This document shows, piece by piece, positions 10,320-18,822 of a stretch of DNA of 32,910 bases. A program made the translations under genes and the position numbers. The notes under the pieces were generated by a model. It saw only the letters and a list, made by a program, of their open reading frames with translations, did no database searches and was not told where the DNA came from. Source of the DNA: Chloroflexota bacterium. Lineage in GTDB: Bacteria; Chloroflexota; Anaerolineae; UBA4142. Each line of letters begins with the position of its first letter. Position 1 is the stretch's first letter. Where the stretch lies: positions 1,267-34,176 of the forward strand of contig JAMCRS010000465.1 of the NCBI GenBank assembly GCA_023380675.1. Direction: 5' to 3'.

Positions 10320-10348
10320 ATTATGCCATTCATTGCCTCTAATGTCAA
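10320..10348 (-). promoter_or_regulatory. Sigma-70-type promoter for the DUF4185 gene
   Basis: Read on the minus strand: TTGACA (10348-10343), 17-bp spacer, CATAAT (10325-10320). It sits in an unusually AT-rich 59-bp gap. The start point would be about 10313, almost on the ATG at 10308. It allows the DUF4185 and cellulase genes to be expressed apart from the upstream GH172 gene. Confidence 0.6.
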
Positions 10349-10367
10349 ATTAACACCTCGCCCATTT

Positions 10368-12311
10368 CTATTCCACTGTATGGTAATAAAGTACTGTCGC
10401 TCCGTAGCTCACCGGAAAGTTGTTTCCCCACGTACCGTGTTCGAACGCGAGGCGCAAGCCGTTCCTGAACGGGAATGCGGACAGATCATTGAAATAACGG
10501 AAGAGGGTCGCATAGCCGTTTGGTCCCCCTTGATAACTCAATAGACCGCCAAAGGGCCGGTTGGAGCCGCCCGGCGGCGCCTGAAAATCCGAATTGAAGT
10601 AATACCCTCCTTCCGCCCAGTCTTCTTGACCGCTATAGTACCGCGTATTCCCGGCGCCGTCGGTTAGCGTCAGGTTCCCCTCCAGATACCCCATGGGCCA
10701 TTTGTTCTTGTACGGATCCGGCTTGCCGGTCTTGGGGTCCAGCGGCACCGGGACCTGATCGTAACCCTGGTCCTTCGTCACCAGCACCAGGGCGACCATC
10801 TTGCCGTTCCCCGGCAGATTGACCACATAGTCCGGGCCGTTCACAGTCAATTGTTCGCTCGGCTTGTAGGCGGCGCGCAGTTGGGTATCGTACTTCAGAG
10901 CGGGATCATCCACAACCTTCGCCGAAAGCGAAATGGGGGACGCGTCGTCCGAGAGGACCTCGATCTTGATCCCCTTCTGATAAGGCATCGGAAGGTTGCT
11001 GTAAAACAAGTTCGAGGCGCCGTCGTCGATCAGTCCGATCGGGGTCGACGTGTGGTAAGAGACCTTGTCGGGCTCGCCAAAGAACGCAAGCAGCGGCATG
11101 GCCAGCCCAATCTGATCGCCGTACAGCACCTCGAGCCAAAGCCGGCGGGGATCGTACTTCTTGTCCACCTTGAATTGTACGGCGAGCACGGCGCCGGAGC
11201 CGGAGAACGAAAGCACGCCCGGCGTCCCCGACTGCACCGTGAGCGGGACCGTCTGGGGATCCATCGTATCGATCAACTGCTCCGGATGGAGCACGTTTTG
11301 GCTGTACTGCTGCATTTGGGCAAGCGTTGGCTCAACCGCGGTGCCGGTATAGGATTCGACGGACGTCCCGGGCGGCAAGTCGAGCCCCGTCGCCATGAAC
11401 CATTTCGGCTTGCCGCTGCCGCCGTAGACCGATACCTTGATGTGGTTCTGATACGCGACCGGAATGATGTTTCCGTCGGACCCGAATTGTTGATAGTGCC
11501 ATACCAGGATTTGCTGCAATTCCGGCGACAGGTCCTGCGCCGCGCCGGAAAACCAGTCCTCGACCGGTCCAGCGTAGACGACCTGGCCGTCCACTTCGAT
11601 GCGGAGATTGCCCAGTTTTGACAGATCGCCCCATTCTGTTTGGTCCGGCGGATCATTCGACAAGAGATTGTTCAACGGATTCGCCGGGCTGAGCACACTC
11701 ATGAACGAGGTCGTCGGATCGTGGGTGAACCACAACTTGTCCATGACGCCCGGTCCGTCTTTCTCGAACAGGACGTAGGCGGTCGCCGACTGGCCGGCGG
11801 CCGTTTCGATGGTCTCCGACCGGTACGTGTGCGACTGACCCTGTTGGTCGTACCAGAGGTGATTCGGCGAATCCCACGGTTCGGACTCGCCCCAATAGTC
11901 CCAGTAGCTGACGCCGCCGTTCGACTGTTGGAGTTGGACCATGTTGGTCGAGCCAAAGTCCCACGGCTTGCCGTCGACGATGACGGGAGAAGTGAGGTTT
12001 GTAAAGTAACCGCTCAGATAATCGAGCGAGGTCGCGCTGGGAATCGTGTCCGGGACGGCAGCGGCGCTTGCCTCGGAAGCGGACGCGAGATCTCCCTGGG
12101 CCGGGGATCGTCCGGCCCCGGCCGGTTCGCCGGCCGCGTGGGCGCTCGCGCGCGGCGGGGTCGGCCGCGGCGGCGCCGAAGCCTGGGCCACGGCCTGCTG
12201 CGAGGCCTGGGCCGACAGCGTGCCGACGGCGAAGCCAAGTACGGCGATCGACGTCAGCACGAGCAGACGAAACGCGAAATGTGCCATCGTCGAGAATACT
12301 CTTTTCATCAT
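10368..12311 (-). CDS. GH172 (DUF2961) family glycoside hydrolase, secreted (second copy)
   Basis: The ATG at 12311 (or the adjacent one at 12308, MKRVFSTMAHFAFRLLVL) follows a TAGG purine site; the product has about 647 residues. A signal peptide is followed by an Ala/Pro-rich low-complexity stretch to about residue 90. The DUF2961 body then mirrors the 4860-6893 protein: YWDYWGESEPWDSPNHLW, GPGVMDKLWFT, EDWFSGAAQDLSPELQQI, FYSNLPMPYQKGIKIEV, GQEDWAEGGYYFN and RYFNDLSAFPFRNGLRLAF. It belongs to a minus-strand block downstream of the GT-C and phosphoribosyltransferase genes. The expected role is exo-acting release of D-arabinofuranosyl (or fructofuranosyl) residues; specificity is inferred from family only. 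Confidence 0.82.
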   Translation of the reverse strand: MMKRVFSTMAHFAFRLLVLTSIAVLGFAVGTLSAQASQQAVAQASAPPRPTPPRASAHAAGEPAGAGRSPAQGDLASASEASAAAVPDTIPSATSLDYLSGYFTNLTSPVIVDGKPWDFGSTNMVQLQQSNGGVSYWDYWGESEPWDSPNHLWYDQQGQSHTYRSETIETAAGQSATAYVLFEKDGPGVMDKLWFTHDPTTSFMSVLSPANPLNNLLSNDPPDQTEWGDLSKLGNLRIEVDGQVVYAGPVEDWFSGAAQDLSPELQQILVWHYQQFGSDGNIIPVAYQNHIKVSVYGGSGKPKWFMATGLDLPPGTSVESYTGTAVEPTLAQMQQYSQNVLHPEQLIDTMDPQTVPLTVQSGTPGVLSFSGSGAVLAVQFKVDKKYDPRRLWLEVLYGDQIGLAMPLLAFFGEPDKVSYHTSTPIGLIDDGASNLFYSNLPMPYQKGIKIEVLSDDASPISLSAKVVDDPALKYDTQLRAAYKPSEQLTVNGPDYVVNLPGNGKMVALVLVTKDQGYDQVPVPLDPKTGKPDPYKNKWPMGYLEGNLTLTDGAGNTRYYSGQEDWAEGGYYFNSDFQAPPGGSNRPFGGLLSYQGGPNGYATLFRYFNDLSAFPFRNGLRLAFEHGTWGNNFPVSYGATVLYYHTVE

Positions 12312-12377
12312 CGTCAACCTAGGTGCATAGAGTTTTAGGGTGGCCGACTCCAGCCGCGCGACAGGGGTCGGCGTCGA

Positions 12378-14294
12378 TCAACGCTCGGCGGACGTCAGGG
12401 GCGTCGTCGACGAGAGCAGCGCGTTCAGGTCCGCCGTCGAGAGAGAGCGCGTCTTTTTAAAGACGAGCGGGACCGGATGATCGTAGACCGCGAGGCTTTC
12501 GTCCTCCACGCCCCAATTCCAATCGAGCGCGCCTTGCGGCGCGCGAGCGAGCAGCGCGGGAGTCGCCAGACCCGCGTAATCGATGGAGTCGTTCGAGATC
12601 GTGATGCCGGCGAGAGTCGGGTCGTCGCGCGCGTAGGCGACGAGATCAAAGCCCAGCTCGCCGTCGAAGAGCAACCGGTAATATCGGGACGAGACGGGAT
12701 AACGCGACGACAATCTCGGAATGGTCGCGTAGAGGCGCCGGCTGGCGAGAACGACATAGTCGCTGTTTTCGAGAGCGTTCACGAGCATCTGCTCTTTGGA
12801 CGGATCGTCCGGATCGAACATCGGCAAAGTCTGAATGTGGTACGCGGTCGGCCGGGCGGCGGCGCCGAGACCCGGCATAGAGACCGGCAGCGCGTCGTCC
12901 CACTGCTCGATCGCGAGCGTTGAATTCTGCGGCACGTTCTGGTAGATCCACTGCGAGATCTGCAGCCACGGGTGTTCGCGCGAATAGATCGAGACGAACG
13001 CGATCGAGTAGGCGAGCGAGGCGGCGAGCGCGACCGCAAGACCGGCGGTGGAAACGAGCCGGGCGCCGCGCCCCACCGCCGGCAGGCGGGACGTGACCCA
13101 CGCGATCCCGTACTTGACACTCACCGCGGCCATCAGGAACAGCCAGGGGAGGAGCGGGAGCAGGTAGCGTGGGTACTTGGTGAACTCCGCGCCTATCATG
13201 AGCATGTAGGGCGCCGCCCACGCGAGCACGAGCCCGTCCCGCCACTGCTGCCGGCGCCACGCCACGACCGCAAAAAGCGCGCTGCCGCCCCACGCGAACA
13301 CGCCCAGCGGCAGCCCAACGCCCCAGAGACTGCTCTGGACGACTTGATAGACGAATGGGACTGTTCCGGCGTACTGCCGCGTATATGGGTAATCAAGCCA
13401 GCCGCGAGCGACCAGCCATTCCGTCCCCACCTGGCCAAAGTATTGAACGGGATCGAGGACGGCATAGGGCTGCGTGACGATAAAGACCCCCAGCGCGATT
13501 CCCAGAACCCCGGCGAGAGACCGGCGTACTTGCCAGACGGCCGAGCACGCGGCGAGCGCTGTCCCTTTTAGACTGCGCCAGCGCGATCGGACGCCCTGGC
13601 CGCCGGCGAGAGGCGTTATGGATACGTGAGGCGCCGCGCCGCGGACCACCGCTGCCGTCAACGGCACAACCAGCGGCAGCGCCGTGACTTTGGTTGCCAT
13701 CGCAAGTCCAAAGGTGAGACCTAGCGCGACGGCGTCCAGCCGCCGGCCCTCTTGCGCAAAGCGCGCCGCGAAAAACAGCGTCGCCGCCACGAGAAACGTG
13801 AGAAGCGTGTCGACTGCGTAAAAGTGCGCGAGCTGAATGTCGAGCACGGATACGGCCATGCCGGCCGACGCGATCAGGCCGACGACAGGATCGTAGAGGC
13901 GGCGAGCGATCAGAAAGACGAGCACGATCGTCCCGAGGGAGAACAAACCGGACAGGAATCGACCAAGGAGCAGGAGCGAGACGAGGTGCGGGTCGCTCCA
14001 CGGGACCGACAGCGTATTCGGCGGCGCAAAGATTCCGAGCGCGCGGATGAGATAGATCGGAAACGAGCCGTACGCAAAGAACTTGGGATCGAGCGGACTG
14101 TCCGGGGAAAGGAATTGAGACAGGCTGTCGGGCCAGCGCAGGCGCGTAGCGACGAGCAGGATCTGCCGTTCGTCCGGATGAAAGAGATATCCGCCGTCCC
14201 AGGCGAGTCCGAAGAAGCGAAATGCTGCCGCCACGGCGACGACGCCGGTCAGCGCAACGAGAGACCAAGGGATGAATCCAAGCTTTTGTTTCAT
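12378..14294 (-). CDS. GT-C fold membrane glycosyltransferase (ArnT/PMT-like)
   Basis: The start is taken at ATG 14294 (MKQKLGFIPWSLVALTGVV), 8 nt after the stop of the phosphoribosyltransferase gene. The longer open frame upstream overlaps that gene and has no protein character. The product has 638 residues with about ten or more membrane helices and a C-terminal soluble part from about residue 440. The first periplasmic loop has the acidic FHPDERQ motif (Asp41-Glu42), typical of GT-C enzymes that use polyprenyl-phosphate sugars. Tight linkage to a gene of the polyprenyl-phospho-pentose pathway suggests it transfers a pentose (ribose or arabinose) from such a lipid to an outer-face acceptor. 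That substrate is inferred from neighbourhood. Confidence 0.8.
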   Translation of the reverse strand: MKQKLGFIPWSLVALTGVVAVAAAFRFFGLAWDGGYLFHPDERQILLVATRLRWPDSLSQFLSPDSPLDPKFFAYGSFPIYLIRALGIFAPPNTLSVPWSDPHLVSLLLLGRFLSGLFSLGTIVLVFLIARRLYDPVVGLIASAGMAVSVLDIQLAHFYAVDTLLTFLVAATLFFAARFAQEGRRLDAVALGLTFGLAMATKVTALPLVVPLTAAVVRGAAPHVSITPLAGGQGVRSRWRSLKGTALAACSAVWQVRRSLAGVLGIALGVFIVTQPYAVLDPVQYFGQVGTEWLVARGWLDYPYTRQYAGTVPFVYQVVQSSLWGVGLPLGVFAWGGSALFAVVAWRRQQWRDGLVLAWAAPYMLMIGAEFTKYPRYLLPLLPWLFLMAAVSVKYGIAWVTSRLPAVGRGARLVSTAGLAVALAASLAYSIAFVSIYSREHPWLQISQWIYQNVPQNSTLAIEQWDDALPVSMPGLGAAARPTAYHIQTLPMFDPDDPSKEQMLVNALENSDYVVLASRRLYATIPRLSSRYPVSSRYYRLLFDGELGFDLVAYARDDPTLAGITISNDSIDYAGLATPALLARAPQGALDWNWGVEDESLAVYDHPVPLVFKKTRSLSTADLNALLSSTTPLTSAER

Positions 14295-14302
14295 TGCCGA
14301 AC

Positions 14303-15256
14303 TCAGAATCGCATTGTTTGGATGAAGAGGACGAAGAAACCGCAAAGTGCGACGGCGCCGGCAAGCGACTTGTCCCGCAACAGCAGGTCCGCCGGCTCTC
14401 CTCCCTCGCCTTTCTGCATCATCAGGTACAGATATCGGAACAGCGCAAAGACGACCAAGGGAATCGTCACCATGAGAAACGGGTACGGCATGGCCGTCGC
14501 GAGCGGCGACGTGAAGGTCGCCTGGCTGTACACCATGATCGTGCAAGCGACATCGATCATCAGCAACTGGTCGACGAGTGGAAGCGAGTACTCCTGCAAC
14601 GTACGCCGATGCTGTCCGGCCTGGTCGGCCAGCACGCTCAACTCGTGGCGCCGCTTCCCAAGCCCGAGGAAGAGGGCGAGGAAAAAGAGGGACAGGAGCC
14701 ACCATTCGGTCATAGCGACCGAGATGACGAGCGCGCCTCCGACCGCGCGCAGGATAAAGCCGGCCGTAATCACGAACAGGTCAACGAGAACGACGTGCTT
14801 GAGCGCGAACGAATAGGCGAGCTGGAGGGCGAAGTAAGCCGAGAGCACTGCGCTCAGCCAGAGCCACCCCATGTCGACCGGCGTTGCGGTCAGTCCGAGC
14901 GCCGTCGTCACTCCGACGCAGGCCAGCGGCAGAAGCAGGGCGACCACGGCGGCTGTGCGCGGACTGAGCTCCCCCGCGGCAATCGGCCGGAATCGTTTGA
15001 CGGGGTGCTGCTGGTCACGCTCGCGATCTACCAGGTCATTGACCAGGTAGACCGAGCTCGACATCAAGCTGAAGAAAACGAAGGCCGCGGACACTTTCAT
15101 CACGTCCTGAGGCTGAAGGAGAAGGTTCCCGCGGGCAAAGACGATTCCCGCGAAAACGAAGACGTTCTTCACCCACTGCTTGGGCCGCATTGCCCTGAGG
15201 AGCGGGACAAACGTCCACGCCGCCGATCTTGAGGTTGCCGACTTGATATCTGTCAT
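14303..15256 (-). CDS. Polyprenyl-phosphate phosphoribosyltransferase (DPPR synthase, UbiA family)
   Basis: Predicted product of 317 residues; ATG at 15256 behind AGAGG at 6-nt spacing. A multi-span UbiA prenyltransferase fold: LRAMRPKQWVKNVFVF near residue 20, the first Asp-rich motif NDLVDRERDQQHPVKRFRP (Asn73, Asp74, Asp77, Asp81), and the second motif YSFALKHVVLVDLFVITAGF near 148-165. These match the Rv3806c/UbiA type rather than quinone prenyltransferases. The reaction joins 5-phosphoribose diphosphate to a polyprenyl phosphate. In mycobacteria this is the first committed step to decaprenyl-phospho-D-arabinose. The later phosphatase and the DprE1/DprE2 epimerase genes are not in the window, so the final sugar could be ribose or arabinose. 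It heads the minus-strand block with the GT-C gene. Confidence 0.85.
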   Translation of the reverse strand: MTDIKSATSRSAAWTFVPLLRAMRPKQWVKNVFVFAGIVFARGNLLLQPQDVMKVSAAFVFFSLMSSSVYLVNDLVDRERDQQHPVKRFRPIAAGELSPRTAAVVALLLPLACVGVTTALGLTATPVDMGWLWLSAVLSAYFALQLAYSFALKHVVLVDLFVITAGFILRAVGGALVISVAMTEWWLLSLFFLALFLGLGKRRHELSVLADQAGQHRRTLQEYSLPLVDQLLMIDVACTIMVYSQATFTSPLATAMPYPFLMVTIPLVVFALFRYLYLMMQKGEGGEPADLLLRDKSLAGAVALCGFFVLFIQTMRF

Positions 15257-15782
15257 GATCGACCTCTTTCATTTAGTGAGATGCCATTCGCCGAAGAACA
15301 TGCGTCAAGCCGAACGGGCTTGACATACTCCCGCGCGTGGATTGGTCCGACGTGTTCGATTGCGAGTATATCGAATCGAGGAGGAACGCGCAGTAGCGCA
15401 AAGCGCCAAGTCGGCGTAGCAATTCGTACGACGACGCTATCGGTGTTTCCGCTACAAGGCCGGCCCGGCCGAAAAGTGGAGCGAGATGCTCTCGCCGCGT
15501 AACGCGCAAGGCCATCACTTCGTTGTTACGAGTACGGCAAGGTACTGAATGGGTTGGAACGCGGCTCGCCGCTTTAGAATGTCTCGGAAAGGCGAGCGCA
15601 GCCCTTTTGACACGCGTCCCTCAGAGGCGTTCGGCAAATCGGTCGCAAGTGGATGCGAGCCATCCAGCAAGCACGACGCAGACACGGGTGCCGTGCCGAA
15701 GACGGCTCTGACAAAACCGAAACGCTTGCCGGCGGCGGCCGTCTCTGCAGCTCCACAGCGGCGTAGATAAGGGGTCCAAAAA
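15257..15782. other. Divergent intergenic region, no gene supported
   Basis: A 526-bp gap lies between the phosphoribosyltransferase (minus) and the arylsulfotransferase-like gene (plus). It holds two short inverted repeats: 15304-15324 (separate entry), and TTCGAT-N9-ATCGAA around 15356-15376. A TTGACA at 15320-15325 has no -10 box at 16-18 bp. The last 150 bp can fold into several hairpins (for example TCGCA-N6-TGCGA near 15641-15656), but I could not match a known riboswitch. Short open frames here have no ribosome sites. Confidence 0.4.
15304..15324. repeat. 8-bp inverted repeat, possible operator
   Basis: GTCAAGCC (15304-15311), a 5-nt centre and GGCTTGAC (15317-15324) form a perfect palindrome about 50 bp upstream of the phosphoribosyltransferase start. 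Each arm contains TTGAC, so on either strand it resembles a -35 box, but neither has a convincing -10. It could bind a dimeric regulator or form a hairpin. Confidence 0.35.
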
Positions 15783-17648
15783 ATGTTCAACCGGTCAAGG
15801 CTGCTTGTCGCTACAACGGCAGTTGTTGCAGTTTTCACTCTCGTAGCCGTATCGGTATCGGCTTCAAGTCCTCCTCCGCGCGGCTTTAACGCACCTTCGA
15901 ACATCAACACCCTGCAGTACGTTTCTCCAGTTCCCGGATCGCAGTACGTGACGCCGGGAACGACGATCGCCATCCGGCAAGGCGAGCCGATCGCACCGGA
16001 CAGCGTCGCGGCCGACCGGTTCAATGTCACAGGCTCGAGCAGCGGCGCACACTCCGGCGTTGCGGTCCTGGCGGACGACGGCGAGACGGTCATTTTCAAG
16101 CCACAGCAGCCGTTCGCGCTCGGCGAGACGGTTTCGGTCAGCGTGGATCGGGGAATCCAGACCAAGTCGGGCCAGGTGCTCGAGCCGGTCTCTTTCGATT
16201 TCACCACCTATGCGAAGCAAGCCCCGCTGCCTCCATTGGCGCCGGCCGCGCCGCTCGACCTGAAACGGCCGACGCCGCCGCCCATACTTGAAGACACAGC
16301 TCCCCCGCCCGCGCCACGCGCGAGCACGCTGCCGTCCGATCTGCCCGCGCTCATTACGAGCGTCCGCGGCAATGCGGCCGAGGAAGGAGATTTTTTCGTC
16401 GCTTCCTTCCCCTTCCCGCTGGGACCGAGCAACTATCTCTTGATCCTCGACCAGTCCGGACGCGTCGTGTACTACAAACAAACCAAAGACATGGCGGCGG
16501 ATTTTAAGGAGCAAGCGAACGGGCTGCTGACCTATTACACGGATGGCGCATTTTACGAGCTGGACCACTCCTACAACGTCGTAAATACATTCACCGCGGC
16601 GAACGGTTACCCCTACGGCGCCGATCTCCACGATCTGCAACTGCTGCCCAATGGGCACGCCCTGCTGATGATCTACGATCCGGAGTACGTGGACATGAGC
16701 CAGGTGGCGGTTGGCGGCGCGTCCAACGCGGTCGTCACCGGTCTGGTCCTCCAGGAACTCGATTCGAGCAAGAACGTCGTCTTTCAGTGGAGGAGTTGGG
16801 ACCATTTCCAGATCACGGACACGTACGAAGACCTGACGCAGCCGATCGTAGACTATGTTCACGGCAACGCGATTCAACCGGAGCCGGACGGGAATATCCT
16901 GCTTTCCAGCCGTCATCTCGCCGAGATTACAAAGATCAACCGCCAGACCGGCGAGGTCCTGTGGCGGCTGGGAGGCAAGCATAACCAGTTCACATTCGTC
17001 AACGACACGACACAGCCCGCGTTCTACTACCAGCACGACGTCCGTCGCTTGAACGGCGACATCACCGTCTTCGATAATCGGACTGGCCTGACCCCATACT
17101 ATTCCGAGGCGCTCGAATTCAACGTCGACGAAGCGGCCCGGACCGCGACGTTGGTCTGGCAGTACCGGCATACGCCGGACCTCTACGCGCTGGCGATGGG
17201 GAACGTGGAGCTTTTGCCGAACGGCAACCGGGTCATCGGATGGGGAACGGCCGGGGTCGTCACCGAGCTCAAGCCGGATAACACAACCGCGTTCGAGCAG
17301 TACATGCCCGCGCCGGATTCCACTTACCGGGAATTCCTTTATCCCTGGCACGCTACGCCGGCGGTTGCGCCTACGCTCGTCGCCAACGTGGAACCGGGAG
17401 TGGTCGCGCTCACCTACAGCTGGAACGGTGCGACCGATGTGGCCTATTACCAGGTCTACGGCGGACCGGCGCCGCACCCGACTCAAATCGTCGCGACCCA
17501 GCCGCGGGCGGGCTTTGACACCGAGACGAGCCTGCCGTACGACCCGGCTCAATGCTCTTACTACCGCATTCAGCCCGTGGACAACCAGGGGAATCCCATG
17601 GCGTTCTCTAATGAAGCGACCACCTGCCCGTCGGGTACGGCGCCGTAA
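15783..17648 (+). CDS. Secreted arylsulfotransferase (ASST)-like protein
   Basis: Predicted product of 621 residues; ATG at 15783 after AAGGGG at 8 nt. A signal peptide (RLLVATTAVVAVFTLVAVSVSA) leads to an Ig-like Big_5 domain (about 43-145; YVSPVPGSQYVTPGTTIAI), then a Pro-rich linker (148-185). A beta-propeller of the Arylsulfotran family follows: HDLQLLPNGHALLM, VHGNAIQPEPDGNILLSSRH, ITKINRQTGEVLWRLGG, QHDVRRLNGDITVFDN. A short fibronectin-like C-terminus has a cysteine pair (CSYYRIQ...TTCPSG). Bacterial ASST moves sulfate between phenolic compounds in the periplasm. Many distant members have no tested activity, so the reaction is uncertain. Confidence 0.8.
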   Translation: MFNRSRLLVATTAVVAVFTLVAVSVSASSPPPRGFNAPSNINTLQYVSPVPGSQYVTPGTTIAIRQGEPIAPDSVAADRFNVTGSSSGAHSGVAVLADDGETVIFKPQQPFALGETVSVSVDRGIQTKSGQVLEPVSFDFTTYAKQAPLPPLAPAAPLDLKRPTPPPILEDTAPPPAPRASTLPSDLPALITSVRGNAAEEGDFFVASFPFPLGPSNYLLILDQSGRVVYYKQTKDMAADFKEQANGLLTYYTDGAFYELDHSYNVVNTFTAANGYPYGADLHDLQLLPNGHALLMIYDPEYVDMSQVAVGGASNAVVTGLVLQELDSSKNVVFQWRSWDHFQITDTYEDLTQPIVDYVHGNAIQPEPDGNILLSSRHLAEITKINRQTGEVLWRLGGKHNQFTFVNDTTQPAFYYQHDVRRLNGDITVFDNRTGLTPYYSEALEFNVDEAARTATLVWQYRHTPDLYALAMGNVELLPNGNRVIGWGTAGVVTELKPDNTTAFEQYMPAPDSTYREFLYPWHATPAVAPTLVANVEPGVVALTYSWNGATDVAYYQVYGGPAPHPTQIVATQPRAGFDTETSLPYDPAQCSYYRIQPVDNQGNPMAFSNEATTCPSGTAP

Positions 17649-17753
17649 GTGCGCTTCGGTCCGCAGCATGCCTGCAGCCCGGGGAATCGTTGGGTTCGAA
17701 GTTCGACGCGTGCGGGCGGGTCAGAATCCAAAGGGACAGTTGTTGGAGGGAGA

Positions 17754-17981
17754 ATGACGTTGTTCAGTACACAAGAGTCGTCGTCCGTCGCGAAACACGC
17801 AGGGTCCGCGCGGCGGCGCTCGCGGTTTGTGTCGCCGTTGATGGTCGTTTCTATCCGCAAGGCCTACCAAAGAGTGGCGCCGCGCGTGGACTCGCGGCCC
17901 GACAAGCCCGGCGCGCCGGCCGAACGTGGGCTGACTGCCGAGTTAGTGCCAGCCGTCGTGACGCTCCGCGACGACGATTGA
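17754..17981 (+). CDS. Small hypothetical protein, 75 residues
   Basis: The ATG at 17754 follows a GGAGGGAG ribosome site at close spacing. The frame ends 19 bp before the first CsbD-like gene, which suggests one transcript. The product (MTLFSTQESSSVAKHAGSAR...) is basic, with no clear domain, membrane span or signal. I do not recognise it. It may instead be a leader region with a chance start; the Shine-Dalgarno and spacing are the main support. Confidence 0.4.
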   Translation: MTLFSTQESSSVAKHAGSARRRSRFVSPLMVVSIRKAYQRVAPRVDSRPDKPGAPAERGLTAELVPAVVTLRDDD

Positions 17982-18000
17982 GCGGTGAGGAGAGGTTCCT

Positions 18001-18228
18001 ATGCGCGACGAAGATGAGATCATGGCGAGCCAATGGAAGTACCTGCGCGGTAAGTTGAAAGAGCGATGGCACGGGATCACCGACCAGGACATCAAGGTGG
18101 TCGACGGCAATCGAAGTGTGCTGCTCGAGATCCTGCAGGAACGATACTCTTGCACGCCGTATGCCGCCGAGGAAGAGGTGAGATCGTTTCTCAAGGAATT
18201 TGGCCCAGCGCCGAATTCAAGCCGGTAA
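18001..18228 (+). CDS. CsbD-like stress protein
   Basis: Predicted product of 75 residues; ATG at 18001 after AGGAGAGG. The body matches the CsbD fold: QWKYLRGKLKERWHGITDQDIKVVDGNRSVLLEILQERY, then an EEEVRSFL helix. CsbD proteins are small, charged and stress-induced (sigma-B regulon in Bacillus), with no known biochemical role. A second copy follows at 18366, so this is a tandem pair, about 137 bp apart on the same strand. Confidence 0.8.
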   Translation: MRDEDEIMASQWKYLRGKLKERWHGITDQDIKVVDGNRSVLLEILQERYSCTPYAAEEEVRSFLKEFGPAPNSSR

Positions 18229-18365
18229 CGCGCCAGATCGCGTGGTGTCGCGAGACGGCTATCGAACGCGGCAAGACCGCGCCAAGCGGAGCACAGCCTC
18301 CGCCGCCGAGGCGACCGCGGAGTGTCCGCCCATCCGACGGGGCTGTTTCTGAAGGAGGTTTCAGT

Positions 18366-18626
18366 ATGACGCACACAGACGTAATCGTGGGCAAGTGGGA
18401 CCCGATGCGCGGCAGGATCAAGGAACGATGGGGTCGAATCGCCGATTTTGACCTCGATCGAGCGCCGGCCAGACACGCCGGCCTGGTGGGGCTCGTGCAG
18501 GAGAAATACGGTTACACAAGAGAGGAAGCCGAGCAAGAGGTCAGCCGCTTTGTCGAGAAGATGAACGGCTACGGAGGCTTGCGCCGCGCATCGAGCGCGG
18601 CGAAGCCACACGTTGTTTCGCGCTAG
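18366..18626 (+). CDS. CsbD-like stress protein (second copy)
   Basis: Predicted product of 86 residues; ATG at 18366 after GGAGG at 7 nt (TGAAGGAGGTTTCAGT). It carries the same pattern as its neighbour: KWDPMRGRIKERWGRIADFDLDR, LVGLVQEKYGYTREEAEQEVSRFVEKM. A short basic tail (RRASSAAKPHVVSR) is extra. An open frame continues upstream of this ATG but overlaps the first copy and is not protein-like. The role is unknown beyond the family link with general stress. Confidence 0.8.
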   Translation: MTHTDVIVGKWDPMRGRIKERWGRIADFDLDRAPARHAGLVGLVQEKYGYTREEAEQEVSRFVEKMNGYGGLRRASSAAKPHVVSR

Positions 18627-18740
18627 GAGACGGGAACGCCGAGCTGTCCGGCTGTTGAACGAAGCCTAGCCGGCCAGAGGGTCATCTGCAGGACCAGGAA
18701 TCGAGAAGGGGTCTCGTGCAAGAGACCTGCGAGTCGGAGC

Positions 18741-18781
18741 GCGGTCCGCCTCCCGACGACAGCCGCTCTGAGGCGGGCCGC
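18741..18781. terminator. Inverted repeat between convergent genes
   Basis: GCGGTCCGCCTC (18741-18752) pairs with GAGGCGGGCCGC (18770-18781) with one non-Watson-Crick position and a 17-nt loop. A smaller perfect hairpin, GGTCTC-GTGCAA-GAGACC (18710-18727), lies just before it. Both sit in the 196-bp gap between the plus-strand CsbD gene and the minus-strand Gre-domain gene. A bidirectional terminator is likely, though without a T-run. Confidence 0.45.
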
Positions 18782-18822
18782 TGCCGGCGCAAACCGCGAA
18801 CATGCGAGGGTCGTGGCTGAGC

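Noticed and set aside
13752..15232. Plus-strand open frames (354 and 312 codons) opposite the GT-C and UbiA genes
   Set aside because: Very high Arg/Glu/Gln content, typical of antisense of membrane proteins; no motifs.
15320..15345. TTGACA as a -35 box for a plus-strand promoter
   Set aside because: No -10-like hexamer at 16-18 bp; the motif is part of a palindrome instead.
15620..15720. Possible c-di-GMP-I (GEMM) riboswitch, from GGCAAA...GATGCGAGCC
   Set aside because: The resemblance is partial: the GACGCAAAGCC core is one base short and altered, and the segment folds better as a TCGCA/TGCGA hairpin.
15864..17669. Minus-strand open frame of 601 codons opposite the ASST-like gene
   Set aside because: Long only because of high GC; Arg/Val-rich, no signal peptide or domain, while the plus strand is clearly coding.
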